A stretch of DNA of 64,000 bases, from positions 1 through 64,000 of the forward strand of contig CAYSEW010000012.1 in the NCBI GenBank assembly GCA_964430245.1, read 5' to 3'. The notes beneath the pieces were generated by a model. That model saw only the letters and a program-made list of their open reading frames with translations, was not told where the DNA came from and made no database searches. Within the stretch, counting starts at the first letter, position 1. The number at the start of each line of letters is the position of its first letter. Shown in pieces: positions 47,514 to 57,036 of this stretch. A program made the position numbers and the translations under genes. This DNA is from CAYSEW01 sp964430245. GTDB taxonomy: Bacteria > Bacteroidota > Bacteroidia > Flavobacteriales_D > Parvicellaceae.

Positions 47514-49518
47514 TTACTTCTAGTTTATAGGTTTCGTTTTTTATTTTTAGTAGGTAAATTCCCTTACATAAAGAGTGAACAGGAATGACTAATTTATTAG
47601 ATTGTTTGTAATAGCTGGCTATTGAATTTCCAAGCAGATCATATAATATTACTTCACCTAAATAAGCTGATTCTATATTGATAAGATGGTTAGATGGATT
47701 AGGGTAAATTATTGCTGTCTTTTTTAAATAATTAGATATTGAAACTCCTGTTTCGATATTTAAAGTTGTAAATACAATTGAATCACACCCCCAAGAACTA
47801 ATTAGGCTGTCAACATATAACCCAGCTTGTGTTTGATAATATCCCCCTAAAAAAACACTGTCTCCATCTGCAATAGAAACTGTGAAATAATTATTTAATG
47901 GATGATAGTAGGATAATTCTGTTATATCTACTGTAGTATAACCTAATGAATCAATAGGGAAATTGTAATAATATCCTTCAGAATAAACTGTGTCACCATT
48001 TATTATTGCGCTATCATTCTCACATATATGTATCTGATCCTTAATAAAATCTAATACATATAAACCAGATTGTATATCTGAAATTAAAATATTCCCGGAT
48101 GGCAACATTGGGTATATTCCCCATGCTCCTGCATATCCATTATGATGATTTGGGAGATAAGTATCATAAAAGCCAACTTTTAGAGGATTTGATGGGTCTG
48201 AAATATCAAAGATCTGCAATCCGTCATGATAATAGGATAAATAGGCAAATTGATCCTTAATAATAATATTATGTGCTATAGAAGAAGGATCTACATCGGA
48301 ATTAATTAAGCTACTTATTGTTAAATTACCAATGGATGAGGTGTTTACCAACTTTAGGTCATAACCATGATTTTCATCAGCAAAAATATAAAGATCATTT
48401 TTTTTCCATCCTGAATGATTGGTTCCTTGATCAGGGTAAGAGGTTAAAGAGCCTATGGATAAAGGAATTGAACTAAAATCATAGATCACTAAACCAGTGG
48501 AAGGAATATTGATGTAAGCAGTATCATTCTCTACCCAGATATCATGTGTGTTATTGATAAAACCACTCATGTCATGAAGTAATATAGGTTGAGTGGGATT
48601 AGAGATGTCAAAAACCATTAATGGTGAATCCCAAGTATTGGAGTTGTTCGTTCCTGCAACATCACAGGCATAAAGCTTTTTAGCAGTAGTATCTATAAAA
48701 ATATTATGAGCAATATTAAAAAGAGAGTCAGAATCGTATGCGATAGAGATGCTATTAGGTAGGTCGCTAAGATTAATTATTTGAAGTGTACTCGCGCCTT
48801 GATCGCACACGGCATATAAGTAATTATCCATAACATGAAAATCTCTGTGAGTAACTCCAATTCCTTGAAATGCTCCAGGAACCATGCTGATTTCATAAGG
48901 ATTTGTTGGATCTGTTACATCAATAATATGAGTGCCCATAGTTGATCCAATTACTCCATATTCCATCCCATTATTAGCAAACCCATAAACTTCGTTATAG
49001 CTTCCATTTAAACTGTTTTGCGGGAGAGTACTGTCATTCCAGTTCGATAATAAGATTATATTATCTGAAATAAATTGACAGCTCGTGTCATCTATGGTAG
49101 CAGCTGGATTAAAATTAGTTGCCGAAGGGCATGTGCAACCCACCACAGCACAATTACTATTTACACTAAATACAATGCTGCCAAAAAAATAATTCCCTTG
49201 TAGATTTCCACTAGAGATTATATTGCCTAAAGAATCAATTAACTCATAACTTCCACCTTGCCAACCATCACCATAACTATCGTACATGTTGAAATTATAA
49301 CAACCATCTTCAAGGCATAATGTATCTGTATATAGAGTGTAATCTAAGTAAGATTGATTACAGGTATCTATAGTTATCCCATTTGTGTCTGTAATTGACC
49401 AGGAAACTTCAGAAGCCCAATCACCTGTAGTTAGTTCAAGTGTAATCTCATTATAGACACAATTTTGTGCATTTAAAAAAGAACTAGCAAAGACTAATAT
49501 GAATATTAAAGATTTAAT
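47503..49518 (-). CDS. choice-of-anchor B family secreted protein with T9SS sorting domain; no standard start codon for its signal peptide
   Basis: The first ATG (49287) would give 594 residues without a signal peptide. The frame stays open for 77 more codons to a stop at 49519-49521, and those codons encode a signal peptide (KSLIFILVFASSFLNAQ) and the start of a Cys-containing domain (NCVYNEITLELTTGDWASE). No ATG, GTG, TTG or CTG lies in that stretch; the first codon after the stop is ATT. The full chain of ~671 residues has LVIVP-type repeats (NPYEISMVPG, THDIWVENDTAYI, GLQIFDISDPSNP) forming a propeller, and a type A sorting domain from IYPNPSNHL. Confidence 0.7.
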   Translation of the reverse strand: MKSLIFILVFASSFLNAQNCVYNEITLELTTGDWASEVSWSITDTNGITIDTCNQSYLDYTLYTDTLCLEDGCYNFNMYDSYGDGWQGGSYELIDSLGNIISSGNLQGNYFFGSIVFSVNSNCAVVGCTCPSATNFNPAATIDDTSCQFISDNIILLSNWNDSTLPQNSLNGSYNEVYGFANNGMEYGVIGSTMGTHIIDVTDPTNPYEISMVPGAFQGIGVTHRDFHVMDNYLYAVCDQGASTLQIINLSDLPNSISIAYDSDSLFNIAHNIFIDTTAKKLYACDVAGTNNSNTWDSPLMVFDISNPTQPILLHDMSGFINNTHDIWVENDTAYINIPSTGLVIYDFSSIPLSIGSLTSYPDQGTNHSGWKKNDLYIFADENHGYDLKLVNTSSIGNLTISSLINSDVDPSSIAHNIIIKDQFAYLSYYHDGLQIFDISDPSNPLKVGFYDTYLPNHHNGYAGAWGIYPMLPSGNILISDIQSGLYVLDFIKDQIHICENDSAIINGDTVYSEGYYYNFPIDSLGYTTVDITELSYYHPLNNYFTVSIADGDSVFLGGYYQTQAGLYVDSLISSWGCDSIVFTTLNIETGVSISNYLKKTAIIYPNPSNHLINIESAYLGEVILYDLLGNSIASYYKQSNKLVIPVHSLCKGIYLLKIKNETYKLEVIKF

Positions 49519-49670
49519 CTAATAAATATAGTTAGATTTTTTTTGGATATTAATGATACACAGAGTATTGTGTTAAAAAGTTAGTTGTTAATTATGTTAA
49601 GGAAGTGTTTTTTCTTTTCTAATATATAGTAACTTTATCTATACTTTTAAAGTAAAAAGCTATACAGGAA

Positions 49671-50771
49671 TTGAACAATATATCTAAACATATTTATGAA
49701 TTATTATTTGAGCACGATTGTGTGATCATTCCTGGGTTTGGTGGCTTTGTGGCTAATTATTTACCCGCTAGATTAGACGAGTCGAATAATAGAATTTTCC
49801 CTCCATCTAAACATTTACTTTTCAATAAGAGTTTAATAAATAACGATGGTCTTCTTGCTCATAGGATTAGTGCTGAAGAAGGGATTTCTTATGAGGAGGC
49901 TTTAGAGAAATTAGCTGAATATACCCGCCTAATAAGTAAAACGATATCTAATGAAAAAAGGCTCGAATTTCCTAATATCGGGCTGCTGTTTATTAAAGAG
50001 AATACATATCAATTTAAGAGCACTGGAAATAACTTTTTAATGAGTTCTTTTGGATTGCCGGTATTGGATGCTGTTCCATTTACTAATGAAGATCCGATTG
50101 AGGAGGAAAAAGAAGAAACTCCAGTCATTAATCTTCAAGAATATCAAAATAAAAAAGATAAACGAAAATTTAAATATTGGTGGGTAGCAGCAGTTTTGGT
50201 TCCTATTGTTTTTTATTCTGTTTGGATTCCCATGAAAACAAACCTATTTAAAAGTGGGGGTGAATTTCATTATTCAGACCTCAATCCATTCTCATTTCAT
50301 AAAGAGCGTGTGTATGAATACAATTCGTTGGTAAGCTGTGTAGAATTTAACCCAATCGTAGAAGAAGAGTTGTCAGAAGTTATAGTTACTTCTTCAGAAT
50401 TAGATCAATTTGGGGAATATCAATTAGATGATAGTGAGATCTATCTTACTGTTAAAATGCATGATACACCATCTAAACTTCCTGAAATTGAATCTACTTA
50501 TGTCCATAATAATGAAAAAGGGAATAGCACTGATATTAAAATGGACAATAAGTATTTTTTAATTGGAGGGTGTTTTAAGAAACAAAAGAACGCAGATAAT
50601 TTTCTTAAAAAATTACGCGCTATGGGGTTTGAAGCGATTGAACTAGATATTCATAATGGCTTACATCGTATAGCAATCAATGGATATTCATCAAGAAAAA
50701 AAGCGAAAGCAGCTAGAAAAGAAATTCTTAACAATGAGGGTCTGAATTCTTGGATCCTGAAAAAGAAATAA
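49671..50771 (+). CDS. HU-CCDC81 and SPOR domain membrane protein
   Basis: 366 residues, TTG start preceded by AGGAA. The N terminus (KHIYELLFEHDCVIIPGFGGFVANYLPA) is the HU-CCDC81 bacterial domain pair (~1-125); a single transmembrane segment WWVAAVLVPIVFYSVWIP lies at ~167-185; the C-terminal SPOR domain (YFLIGGCFKKQKNADNFLKKL, ~290-365) binds denuded glycan strands of peptidoglycan at division sites. The cytoplasmic HU-like part could touch DNA or itself. It is co-transcribed with recX, 7 bases downstream. Typical of Bacteroidota; the exact role is unknown. Confidence 0.88.
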   Translation: MNNISKHIYELLFEHDCVIIPGFGGFVANYLPARLDESNNRIFPPSKHLLFNKSLINNDGLLAHRISAEEGISYEEALEKLAEYTRLISKTISNEKRLEFPNIGLLFIKENTYQFKSTGNNFLMSSFGLPVLDAVPFTNEDPIEEEKEETPVINLQEYQNKKDKRKFKYWWVAAVLVPIVFYSVWIPMKTNLFKSGGEFHYSDLNPFSFHKERVYEYNSLVSCVEFNPIVEEELSEVIVTSSELDQFGEYQLDDSEIYLTVKMHDTPSKLPEIESTYVHNNEKGNSTDIKMDNKYFLIGGCFKKQKNADNFLKKLRAMGFEAIELDIHNGLHRIAINGYSSRKKAKAARKEILNNEGLNSWILKKK

Positions 50772-50778
50772 ATTTTTA

Positions 50779-51246
50779 ATGCAGCAAAAAATCACAAAAG
50801 ACAAAGCCTTGTCCAAGGCAATGGGCTATTGTGCGTATCAAGAAAGGTGTACCGTAGAAGTACAGGAAAGATTAAAAAAATGGGGAGTTGAAAAAGAGGG
50901 TATTACTGAAATTATAAAGCACCTTATAGAGAATAAGTTCATAGATGATCAACGTTATGCAATAGCATTTGTTAGTGGGAAATTTAGGATAAAAAAATGG
51001 GGGAGGATTAAAATAAGTGTAGAGTTGAGAGCTAAAGGGATAGAGAGAGAAACAGTTTTAAATAGCTTAAAAGAGATTCCTGACCATGCTTATTTGCAAA
51101 GTCTAAAAAAATTAGCTGAGGAGAAAATCAGAACAACAAAAGGTAAAAGTGATTATATCGTTCAAAACAAAGTAGCCAATTATTTACAAAGAAAAGGATA
51201 CGAAAGTGATTTGATATGGAAAACAATAAAAAATCTAATGAGCTAA
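50779..51246 (+). CDS. recX: regulatory protein RecX
   Basis: 155 residues with the three-helix RecX repeats: AMGYCAYQERCTVEVQERLKKWG, LIENKFIDDQRYAIAFVSGKFRIKKWGRIKI and the C-terminal VANYLQRKGYESDLIWKTI. RecX modulates RecA filament activity. recA is not in the window. Complete in length. Confidence 0.9.
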   Translation: MQQKITKDKALSKAMGYCAYQERCTVEVQERLKKWGVEKEGITEIIKHLIENKFIDDQRYAIAFVSGKFRIKKWGRIKISVELRAKGIERETVLNSLKEIPDHAYLQSLKKLAEEKIRTTKGKSDYIVQNKVANYLQRKGYESDLIWKTIKNLMS

Positions 51247-51284
51247 AAAGCTGATTTTTTGACTTAGCAGTATTTCATTCTACT

Positions 51285-53696
51285 TTAAAACCTAAGTGTA
51301 TATTGACAGATAATAGTTCTTGGAGGCATTACATTTCCAGGACGGTTACTATATTCCCGGTTAAATACATTATTCATTAGTAATGAAAGTCTAGAGGTTT
51401 TAGTAACTCCATAAGAAACCCGAGCATCACATATAATATCTCCAGTACGTCTAGCATCTCTATAAGGACCATAACCAGGAAGAATTTCAATGGTTCCAAC
51501 AATTGGTCTTGTAAATACATCATCTACATTATCCATAAAACTTGTATATCTAATACTAGTTCCATAAGCAATTTTTTTATAATCTAATTGAAAATCAATT
51601 TTTGCCATGTGCTTATTTCTATATTTCAATGTTTGTAATTCAGGGTCACTAAATGTTGAGAGGTATGCTGAATCAGGATTGATAGCAGTTGGATTAATGT
51701 AAGTATAACCAGCAAGTACAGTTAATGAAATATCTCCTATGTCACCTTGGCCAACAATACTGATTTCCATTCCTGGAATATTTGCATTTTGGATATTTGT
51801 ACTTCTTGCACCTAAAAACTCTGTAATTCTAGATAAATCCCCCCCAATTACCTGAAATAATTCACTATAGCTAATGTCGGTACCGTCAGTATTGTAAAAT
51901 CCAAACATGAATTCCATCATGTCTTCATATTGGGTCAAGAAAGCAGAAACGTCTAAATAACCTTGAAAGTTTTTGATTTTAAACCCTTGTTTTATACCTA
52001 TTTCTGCACTCCATCCATATTCTGGTTGTATATTATTATTTGGGAAAATATTTAGTCCGCCAACAAAAGTGGAGATGTATTTTTCAGCAATGGAAGGAAA
52101 ACGGTAGCCCTGGCCATAGGATGCCCTTATAAAAGTATACTCAAGAGGATTATAAGTAGCACCAAGCCTAAAAACTGGCTGAAAAGGGATGGGGTCATCA
52201 AAAAGGAAGAATTTACCTTCGGTTGCTACTGAGTCTATTCTATAATATTCAAACCTCATTCCTCCGCTTAGTGTAACCTTATCCCACTTTTTATCCCCTT
52301 GTACAAAAGCAGCGATATTATTTGATGTGTGATTTCCATATAATTGTGAGACCACATCGGTATAGGATGTAGTAATACCTGTAGTAAGGGTAAACAGGTT
52401 GTCCCATCTTTTTTGGTATTGATATTCTGCAAAATAGAAGTTGGCTGTAGCCGCTTGGTTGGTGTTGTTTTTATTGTCAGACCTAAAGAGCCTTGTTCTT
52501 ATATTGTGTTTATTGCCGTTGGTATCTAAATAGGTTAAATATGGGTCGATCATATACCTTGAGCTATTGTATTCACTTAAAGTAGTAGTAGCAGTGTCGA
52601 TTCCTCCTTGAGCATGAAGTACACTATCCCCACCGGCCCAGATGAAGAAGACGCTCGCATCGTTAAAATTACTATTGACATTCAATCCGTAATTGAGCCC
52701 TTTGTATTTTTTAGAATAATGTTTAAGCCCTCCATTAAGACGATATCTATTTTCAAAGGACCCAAGCTTAATACCTTGATCCTGCATAAAATTTCCTCCA
52801 ATAACAAGATCGTTATGTTCTCCTAATTTCCTTAAATGAGTAAAGTTACTTTGAACATAATACCTAGCATTGCCATCCCACCATGTTTGCCCTTCTCTTT
52901 TTAGAGTGGTGTCATTGCCATTTACATCTTTGCTTTTTCGCGTAGCATATCCAGGTAAGTAATATCCATTTGAGACAGTAATATTTGTGGTAGGTTTTTC
53001 AGTAGGATATTTAGTCCTTATATTAATTACGCCATTTAAAGCAGAAGAACCATATAGTACAGAAGAGGCCCCTTTAAGTATCTCAATCTGTGCAATGTTT
53101 TCCATTGGAATTGCACTGAATTTAATATCATTGGCATCTCCAGCTAGCATAGGCATTTCATCTACTAGCACCATTACTCTACTACCTGCGCCATAGCTCC
53201 ATCCACTACCTCCTCGAATACTAATCTGATTTTCATTGACTTGTACACCAGGGACCTGTTCAATAATGGCTTCGGCATCTCTAATGGCTTTATTCTCGAT
53301 TAAAGCTGGTTTAATTATGGCCATTGAAACAGGGACTTCACCTAATTTCTGTTCATATTTACTTGCAGATACCACCACATCATCTAGCTGATTAGTAGAA
53401 GCTGATATTGTTAAATTAATTACTTTGGTTTCACCAGATTTTAATACAATATTCTTAGTGATTGTTTTGTATCCTATATACCTATAGATAACTTTATATT
53501 CTCCAGGTTCTGTTGTAATTGAATATTTACCATCAAAATCGGTTGCGGCTCCTTTTCCATTATTTAAAAGTACATTAACTCCGATTAGCGGTTCATTAAA
53601 TTCACCATCCATTATAACACCCTTTAAGATAGGGTCTTGAGAGTAAAATGTTGTAAAAAAGCTTGTAAATAGGATAAATAGTATAGCTCTATTCAT
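51285..53696 (-). CDS. TonB-dependent outer membrane receptor
   Basis: 803 residues: signal peptide ending at YSQ, an N-terminal carboxypeptidase-regulatory-like domain (~22-105, LKGVIMDGEFNEPLIGVNVLL), plug domain (~115-225, GVQVNENQISIRGGSGWSYGAGSRVMVLVDEMP and ILKGASSVLYGSSALNGVI), and a 22-strand barrel ending in the aromatic residue F (YTLRF). No SusD partner is adjacent, so a glycan-uptake role is less likely; metal chelates or vitamin-like substrates are possible. A -7 word TAATTTTG lies 73 bases upstream. Confidence 0.92.
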   Translation of the reverse strand: MNRAILFILFTSFFTTFYSQDPILKGVIMDGEFNEPLIGVNVLLNNGKGAATDFDGKYSITTEPGEYKVIYRYIGYKTITKNIVLKSGETKVINLTISASTNQLDDVVVSASKYEQKLGEVPVSMAIIKPALIENKAIRDAEAIIEQVPGVQVNENQISIRGGSGWSYGAGSRVMVLVDEMPMLAGDANDIKFSAIPMENIAQIEILKGASSVLYGSSALNGVINIRTKYPTEKPTTNITVSNGYYLPGYATRKSKDVNGNDTTLKREGQTWWDGNARYYVQSNFTHLRKLGEHNDLVIGGNFMQDQGIKLGSFENRYRLNGGLKHYSKKYKGLNYGLNVNSNFNDASVFFIWAGGDSVLHAQGGIDTATTTLSEYNSSRYMIDPYLTYLDTNGNKHNIRTRLFRSDNKNNTNQAATANFYFAEYQYQKRWDNLFTLTTGITTSYTDVVSQLYGNHTSNNIAAFVQGDKKWDKVTLSGGMRFEYYRIDSVATEGKFFLFDDPIPFQPVFRLGATYNPLEYTFIRASYGQGYRFPSIAEKYISTFVGGLNIFPNNNIQPEYGWSAEIGIKQGFKIKNFQGYLDVSAFLTQYEDMMEFMFGFYNTDGTDISYSELFQVIGGDLSRITEFLGARSTNIQNANIPGMEISIVGQGDIGDISLTVLAGYTYINPTAINPDSAYLSTFSDPELQTLKYRNKHMAKIDFQLDYKKIAYGTSIRYTSFMDNVDDVFTRPIVGTIEILPGYGPYRDARRTGDIICDARVSYGVTKTSRLSLLMNNVFNREYSNRPGNVMPPRTIICQYTLRF

Positions 53697-53768
53697 ATAA
53701 GGTTTTTAAGATTTTTAAACTAATATAAAAAAATCGGAGTAGGATTTGTACTTAATTTTCTAAATAAA

Positions 53769-53776
53769 CAAAATTA
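53769..53776 (-). promoter_or_regulatory. candidate -7 promoter element for the TonB-dependent receptor
   Basis: TAATTTTG on the minus strand matches TAnnTTTG, between the receptor start and the preceding gene's stop on the same strand. It would leave a leader of about 65 bases. No -33 TTG at the usual distance. Confidence 0.3.
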
Positions 53777-53785
53777 AATTTTAAA

Positions 53786-55582
53786 TTATTCTTTTGGTTT
53801 AGAGTATCGGTAATCAATCTTTTTTAGTACATCTTTTATTTTAACACCATCCTTGTAAATCACATGAAGTATTAATTTTTCTCTTTTAGAATACACTTTC
53901 ATGTTTCCATGTTTTTTATTGTTTTTATAATTGATCTCTGACTTTAGCTGGCCTCTTCTTGTAAATTCTTTAGATGTTCCATTGAGTTTACCATTCTTAT
54001 AAGAGACCTCTCTATTTACAATTACACCACCTGGATAATAATATTTCCAACTTCCATCTTGTTTTCCATTACTATAACTTCCTTCTGAAACCAGTTTTCC
54101 TTGAGTTTGATCATAAGACTTCCAATTTCCGTTTTTGTATGAAGTTTTAATATTTCTATTGCTAATAGTTTTATCTTTTTCTTTGGTGACAATTTTATAA
54201 AAGCCTTCATCTTTAAGAGTTCCTTTATCTGTCCAATATTTCCAGCTTTCACATTTAAGATCTTCATTGTAACTTCCACTATATCTTATTTGACCATTTG
54301 GATACCACCCTTCCCACTTACTACTCATTAATCCTTTATTATACTCTCCCTGATCTTTTATCTGTCCATTTTCATACCAAGAAAACCAAATCTTACTCTC
54401 TAAACCATTTTTATAGCTGCCTTCAATTGCTTTTTGCCCATTTTCAAAATAGGTAGTCCATTCATTTTCTTTAAGATTATTTTCATAGAATCCTTTTTTC
54501 CAAATAGAACCATCTTTATAATAAAAGATCCATTCTCCAGTTTTTTTGTCATTTTCAAAATGTCCTTTGTAGTAAAGCTGTCCGTTTGGATACCAATAGC
54601 TCCATTCACCATGCTGCTTACCTTCTTTAAAAGGACCTTTCATGTCTTTGTCTCCAGTTTCAAAGAAATATTCCCAGTTGCCATTTTTCACATCATCCTT
54701 ATAGGAACCTTCTATAACCTTAGTGCCATTAGGGATGTATTCTATAAATAAACCATTTTTCCTGCCTTTTTTAAAAGTTGTTTTCTGATAGATTTGATCT
54801 GCGACAAAATACCTTTCTGTCCATTCTCCATCTTTTGATCCAGATAAGTAGTTTCCAAAGGTTCTTAAAGAGCCATTGGCATTCCACATTTTAAATTCAC
54901 CATCAAGTAATCCATTTTTATAATAAGAGACTTGTTTAGGAGCACCTGATATGTAATTTTCTTTTATGAATCCATTACCATCATCTACAGTTAAAGTCCC
55001 TTCTTTATTAAAGTGTTTAATAAGGAGCTCATTAGAATCTTTAAATAAAGTTACTTGAAATAACTCACCATTATTATAATAATACTCCCAAGATCCAATT
55101 TTTTGATCATTGAACTGATCTAGCTTTAATTGCCAGTCTATATAATTACTGGTGTCATTTAAAAAGGAAGGCGGAATTCCCGCGAAGCTTCCTTTTTCAG
55201 CTAATTTTCCATTTGGATAATATGCTTTAAAGGTTGAGTCTTGAACACCTAAAAAGAAAAAAGCTTCAAATTTTTTCTTACCAGAAGGATAGAAGTAGCT
55301 AGAGGGACCATGTTTTTCTCCAATATAGTAATTAGTGACCTCCTCAATATTACCATTTTCGTAATAAAATTTCCAAACTCCAACTCTTTTACCTAAACCG
55401 GAAAAGCTTGTGCTGTTATAATGTCCAACACTTCTGATTACATTACTGTCATTGCTCCAATAATTTATTTCTTCCTTTACTTGGAGGAGCCCCTTTTCAA
55501 GGTTCCAATTTTCTTGCCCTAAGCAATTAATACTTGAAAAAAATAGGACTAAAAACAATAGTTTTGATTGGCAATGTGTCAT
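53786..55582 (-). CDS. MORN/YwqK-like repeat protein, secreted
   Basis: 598 residues with a signal peptide ending at CLGQ. Nearly the whole mature chain is built of about twenty repeats of 22-25 residues with the pattern Y-NG---G-W--YY-NG-(L/I)---G-Y, the MORN variant also called YwqK. Databases often label such proteins 'toxin-antitoxin system YwqK family antitoxin', but nothing here supports a toxin pair. The repeats make an extended beta-meander; a surface or periplasmic binding role is likely. No enzymatic motif is seen. Confidence 0.82.
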   Translation of the reverse strand: MTHCQSKLLFLVLFFSSINCLGQENWNLEKGLLQVKEEINYWSNDSNVIRSVGHYNSTSFSGLGKRVGVWKFYYENGNIEEVTNYYIGEKHGPSSYFYPSGKKKFEAFFFLGVQDSTFKAYYPNGKLAEKGSFAGIPPSFLNDTSNYIDWQLKLDQFNDQKIGSWEYYYNNGELFQVTLFKDSNELLIKHFNKEGTLTVDDGNGFIKENYISGAPKQVSYYKNGLLDGEFKMWNANGSLRTFGNYLSGSKDGEWTERYFVADQIYQKTTFKKGRKNGLFIEYIPNGTKVIEGSYKDDVKNGNWEYFFETGDKDMKGPFKEGKQHGEWSYWYPNGQLYYKGHFENDKKTGEWIFYYKDGSIWKKGFYENNLKENEWTTYFENGQKAIEGSYKNGLESKIWFSWYENGQIKDQGEYNKGLMSSKWEGWYPNGQIRYSGSYNEDLKCESWKYWTDKGTLKDEGFYKIVTKEKDKTISNRNIKTSYKNGNWKSYDQTQGKLVSEGSYSNGKQDGSWKYYYPGGVIVNREVSYKNGKLNGTSKEFTRRGQLKSEINYKNNKKHGNMKVYSKREKLILHVIYKDGVKIKDVLKKIDYRYSKPKE

Positions 55583-55649
55583 GTTAATGCTACTAAGTTT
55601 AGGATTATAACTAAGAATAAAATTAAAGGTTACAAATTAAAGTTATTCA

Positions 55650-56399
55650 TCATTGTGCTAAATAATTAAATTCTATCCAACCCTGTTTTTTTATTTCATC
55701 ATTAAAGTCTTGTGTGAACCTCCATTTTGATGCATACTCTAAAGCTTGCTGTCTGAGGCAAATGTTGGAAGTGTTAGTGTTTGACTCATCAACCTCAAAC
55801 TGAATTACTTTTCCATTTCTACCCACTTTTATTGTTACCCTTACAATACCTTCATTTTTACATTTATAGGAGGGTATTTTTTTAAAAAGTGAATTTCTGT
55901 TCGGAACATAATAATTGGCAGTGGCCACTATATTAGAACCATAAGAAGCGTTTTCATTTTCTTCATCTTTTTTAAAAAGATTAGGGTCTATTTGGTCTTC
56001 TGTTGTTTGATTATCATTTAAAGTTGGATTGTCAGCACTAGCTATTCTTTTTTGTTCAGCCTCAAATTTTTTAATGTTTTCATTAGCTTCTTGCTGTGCT
56101 TTTTCTTTGTTAATGGGGGTTTGATTTGAATATTGAGTTTCTTCTAGCTCTTGATTAGTTGCTACATTCTTAATATTATTTGGATTTACATTTTGATTAA
56201 GCTTTTCTAATTCCTTCTGTAATTGATCAATTTCTGATAAATCCTCAGAATAATCCAATACAGCAATTGTCTTTTCTAAAGGATCAATTATTGTAAATGA
56301 CATGTTTTCTATATTGAGCCAAATGAATAAGATCATATGAACCCCTAAAGTTCCAATAATACCATAATTGTATTTTTCTATGACATTTATAATTTTCAT
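55650..56399 (-). CDS. TonB-like energy transducer protein
   Basis: 249 residues. One transmembrane segment at ~13-30 (GIIGTLGVHMILFIWLNIE) with a short cytoplasmic N terminus, a charged Gln/Asn/Glu-rich periplasmic linker (~45-165), and a TonB C-terminal-like domain (GIVRVTIKVGRNGKVIQFEV...ASKWRFTQDFN). The linker is acidic rather than Pro/Lys-rich. It probably couples proton-motive force from ExbB/D to outer-membrane receptors such as the one encoded nearby. The C-terminal domain is short and ends in NYLAQ. Confidence 0.75.
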   Translation of the reverse strand: MKIINVIEKYNYGIIGTLGVHMILFIWLNIENMSFTIIDPLEKTIAVLDYSEDLSEIDQLQKELEKLNQNVNPNNIKNVATNQELEETQYSNQTPINKEKAQQEANENIKKFEAEQKRIASADNPTLNDNQTTEDQIDPNLFKKDEENENASYGSNIVATANYYVPNRNSLFKKIPSYKCKNEGIVRVTIKVGRNGKVIQFEVDESNTNTSNICLRQQALEYASKWRFTQDFNDEIKKQGWIEFNYLAQ

Positions 56400-56478
56400 T
56401 AATCGTCAACTAATTATACAAATAATAGAGTAAATGGTTGAAATTCCGATGCTTAATTTAACATCAATATAGTTACAG

Positions 56479-57036
56479 CTAAGCGTTTTCATTTTTAATT
56501 TTCAGGGTTCCAGCCTTCATATCCTTGTATCTAACGGAAAGATGCGCTAAAACGTTTCTGAAATGTTCAAATGCCTTTTCTGTTTCTTCAGAAATCTCAG
56601 TTCCTTTTAATTTAAGTATGAGCTTAGCGTATATTGCATTTAGACATAAATGGATGTCACTTTCATTTGAGCTGTCTGATTTTTCTCTAAAATCATTTAT
56701 AAAAGGCAGAGCCACTTTGTATAGATCGCTATAAATTGGGTCTTGCATGAGGTTGATCAAAGTAGCGTGTAAATAATTTAATTCATTAATGATCTCATTA
56801 ATTTCATTTAAGTGACCTTTTTTTGATTTCCCCTGAATTCTTAGTTTTCTTATAAGGTCTTTATACCAAGATATTAAAGAAAGTAAATCCTTTTCTTCGC
56901 CATTAAAATCTTTGACAATATTTGATTGTATTTTTTCAATATCTAAGCTAAATGCTCGCACCATATCTTCTGCTTGCCACATAAATAAAATATATTCAGC
57001 AATATTATTTTGTTTTATACTTTCAGCAATAGTCAT
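56479..57036 (-). CDS. DUF4924 family protein
   Basis: 185-residue, mainly helical, probably cytoplasmic protein. The opening IAESIKQNNIAEYILFMWQAEDMVRAF is typical of DUF4924, which is confined to Bacteroidota and has no known function. It starts on the stop codon of the OmpH gene (TAATG), so the two are translationally coupled. Confidence 0.85.
   Translation of the reverse strand: MTIAESIKQNNIAEYILFMWQAEDMVRAFSLDIEKIQSNIVKDFNGEEKDLLSLISWYKDLIRKLRIQGKSKKGHLNEINEIINELNYLHATLINLMQDPIYSDLYKVALPFINDFREKSDSSNESDIHLCLNAIYAKLILKLKGTEISEETEKAFEHFRNVLAHLSVRYKDMKAGTLKIKNENA

Noticed and set aside
47503..49287. Gene start at the ATG 49287 for the choice-of-anchor B protein
   Set aside because: It would cut off an encoded signal peptide and half of a Cys-rich domain, leaving a T9SS cargo with no export signal.
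51285..53696. SusC/SusD glycan-uptake locus
   Set aside because: No SusD-type lipoprotein or glycoside hydrolase lies nearby, so it is treated as a general TonB-dependent receptor.
53786..55582. YwqK 'antitoxin' as part of a toxin-antitoxin pair
   Set aside because: It is a signal-peptide-bearing repeat protein; no toxin-like gene adjoins it. The label comes from a naming convention.
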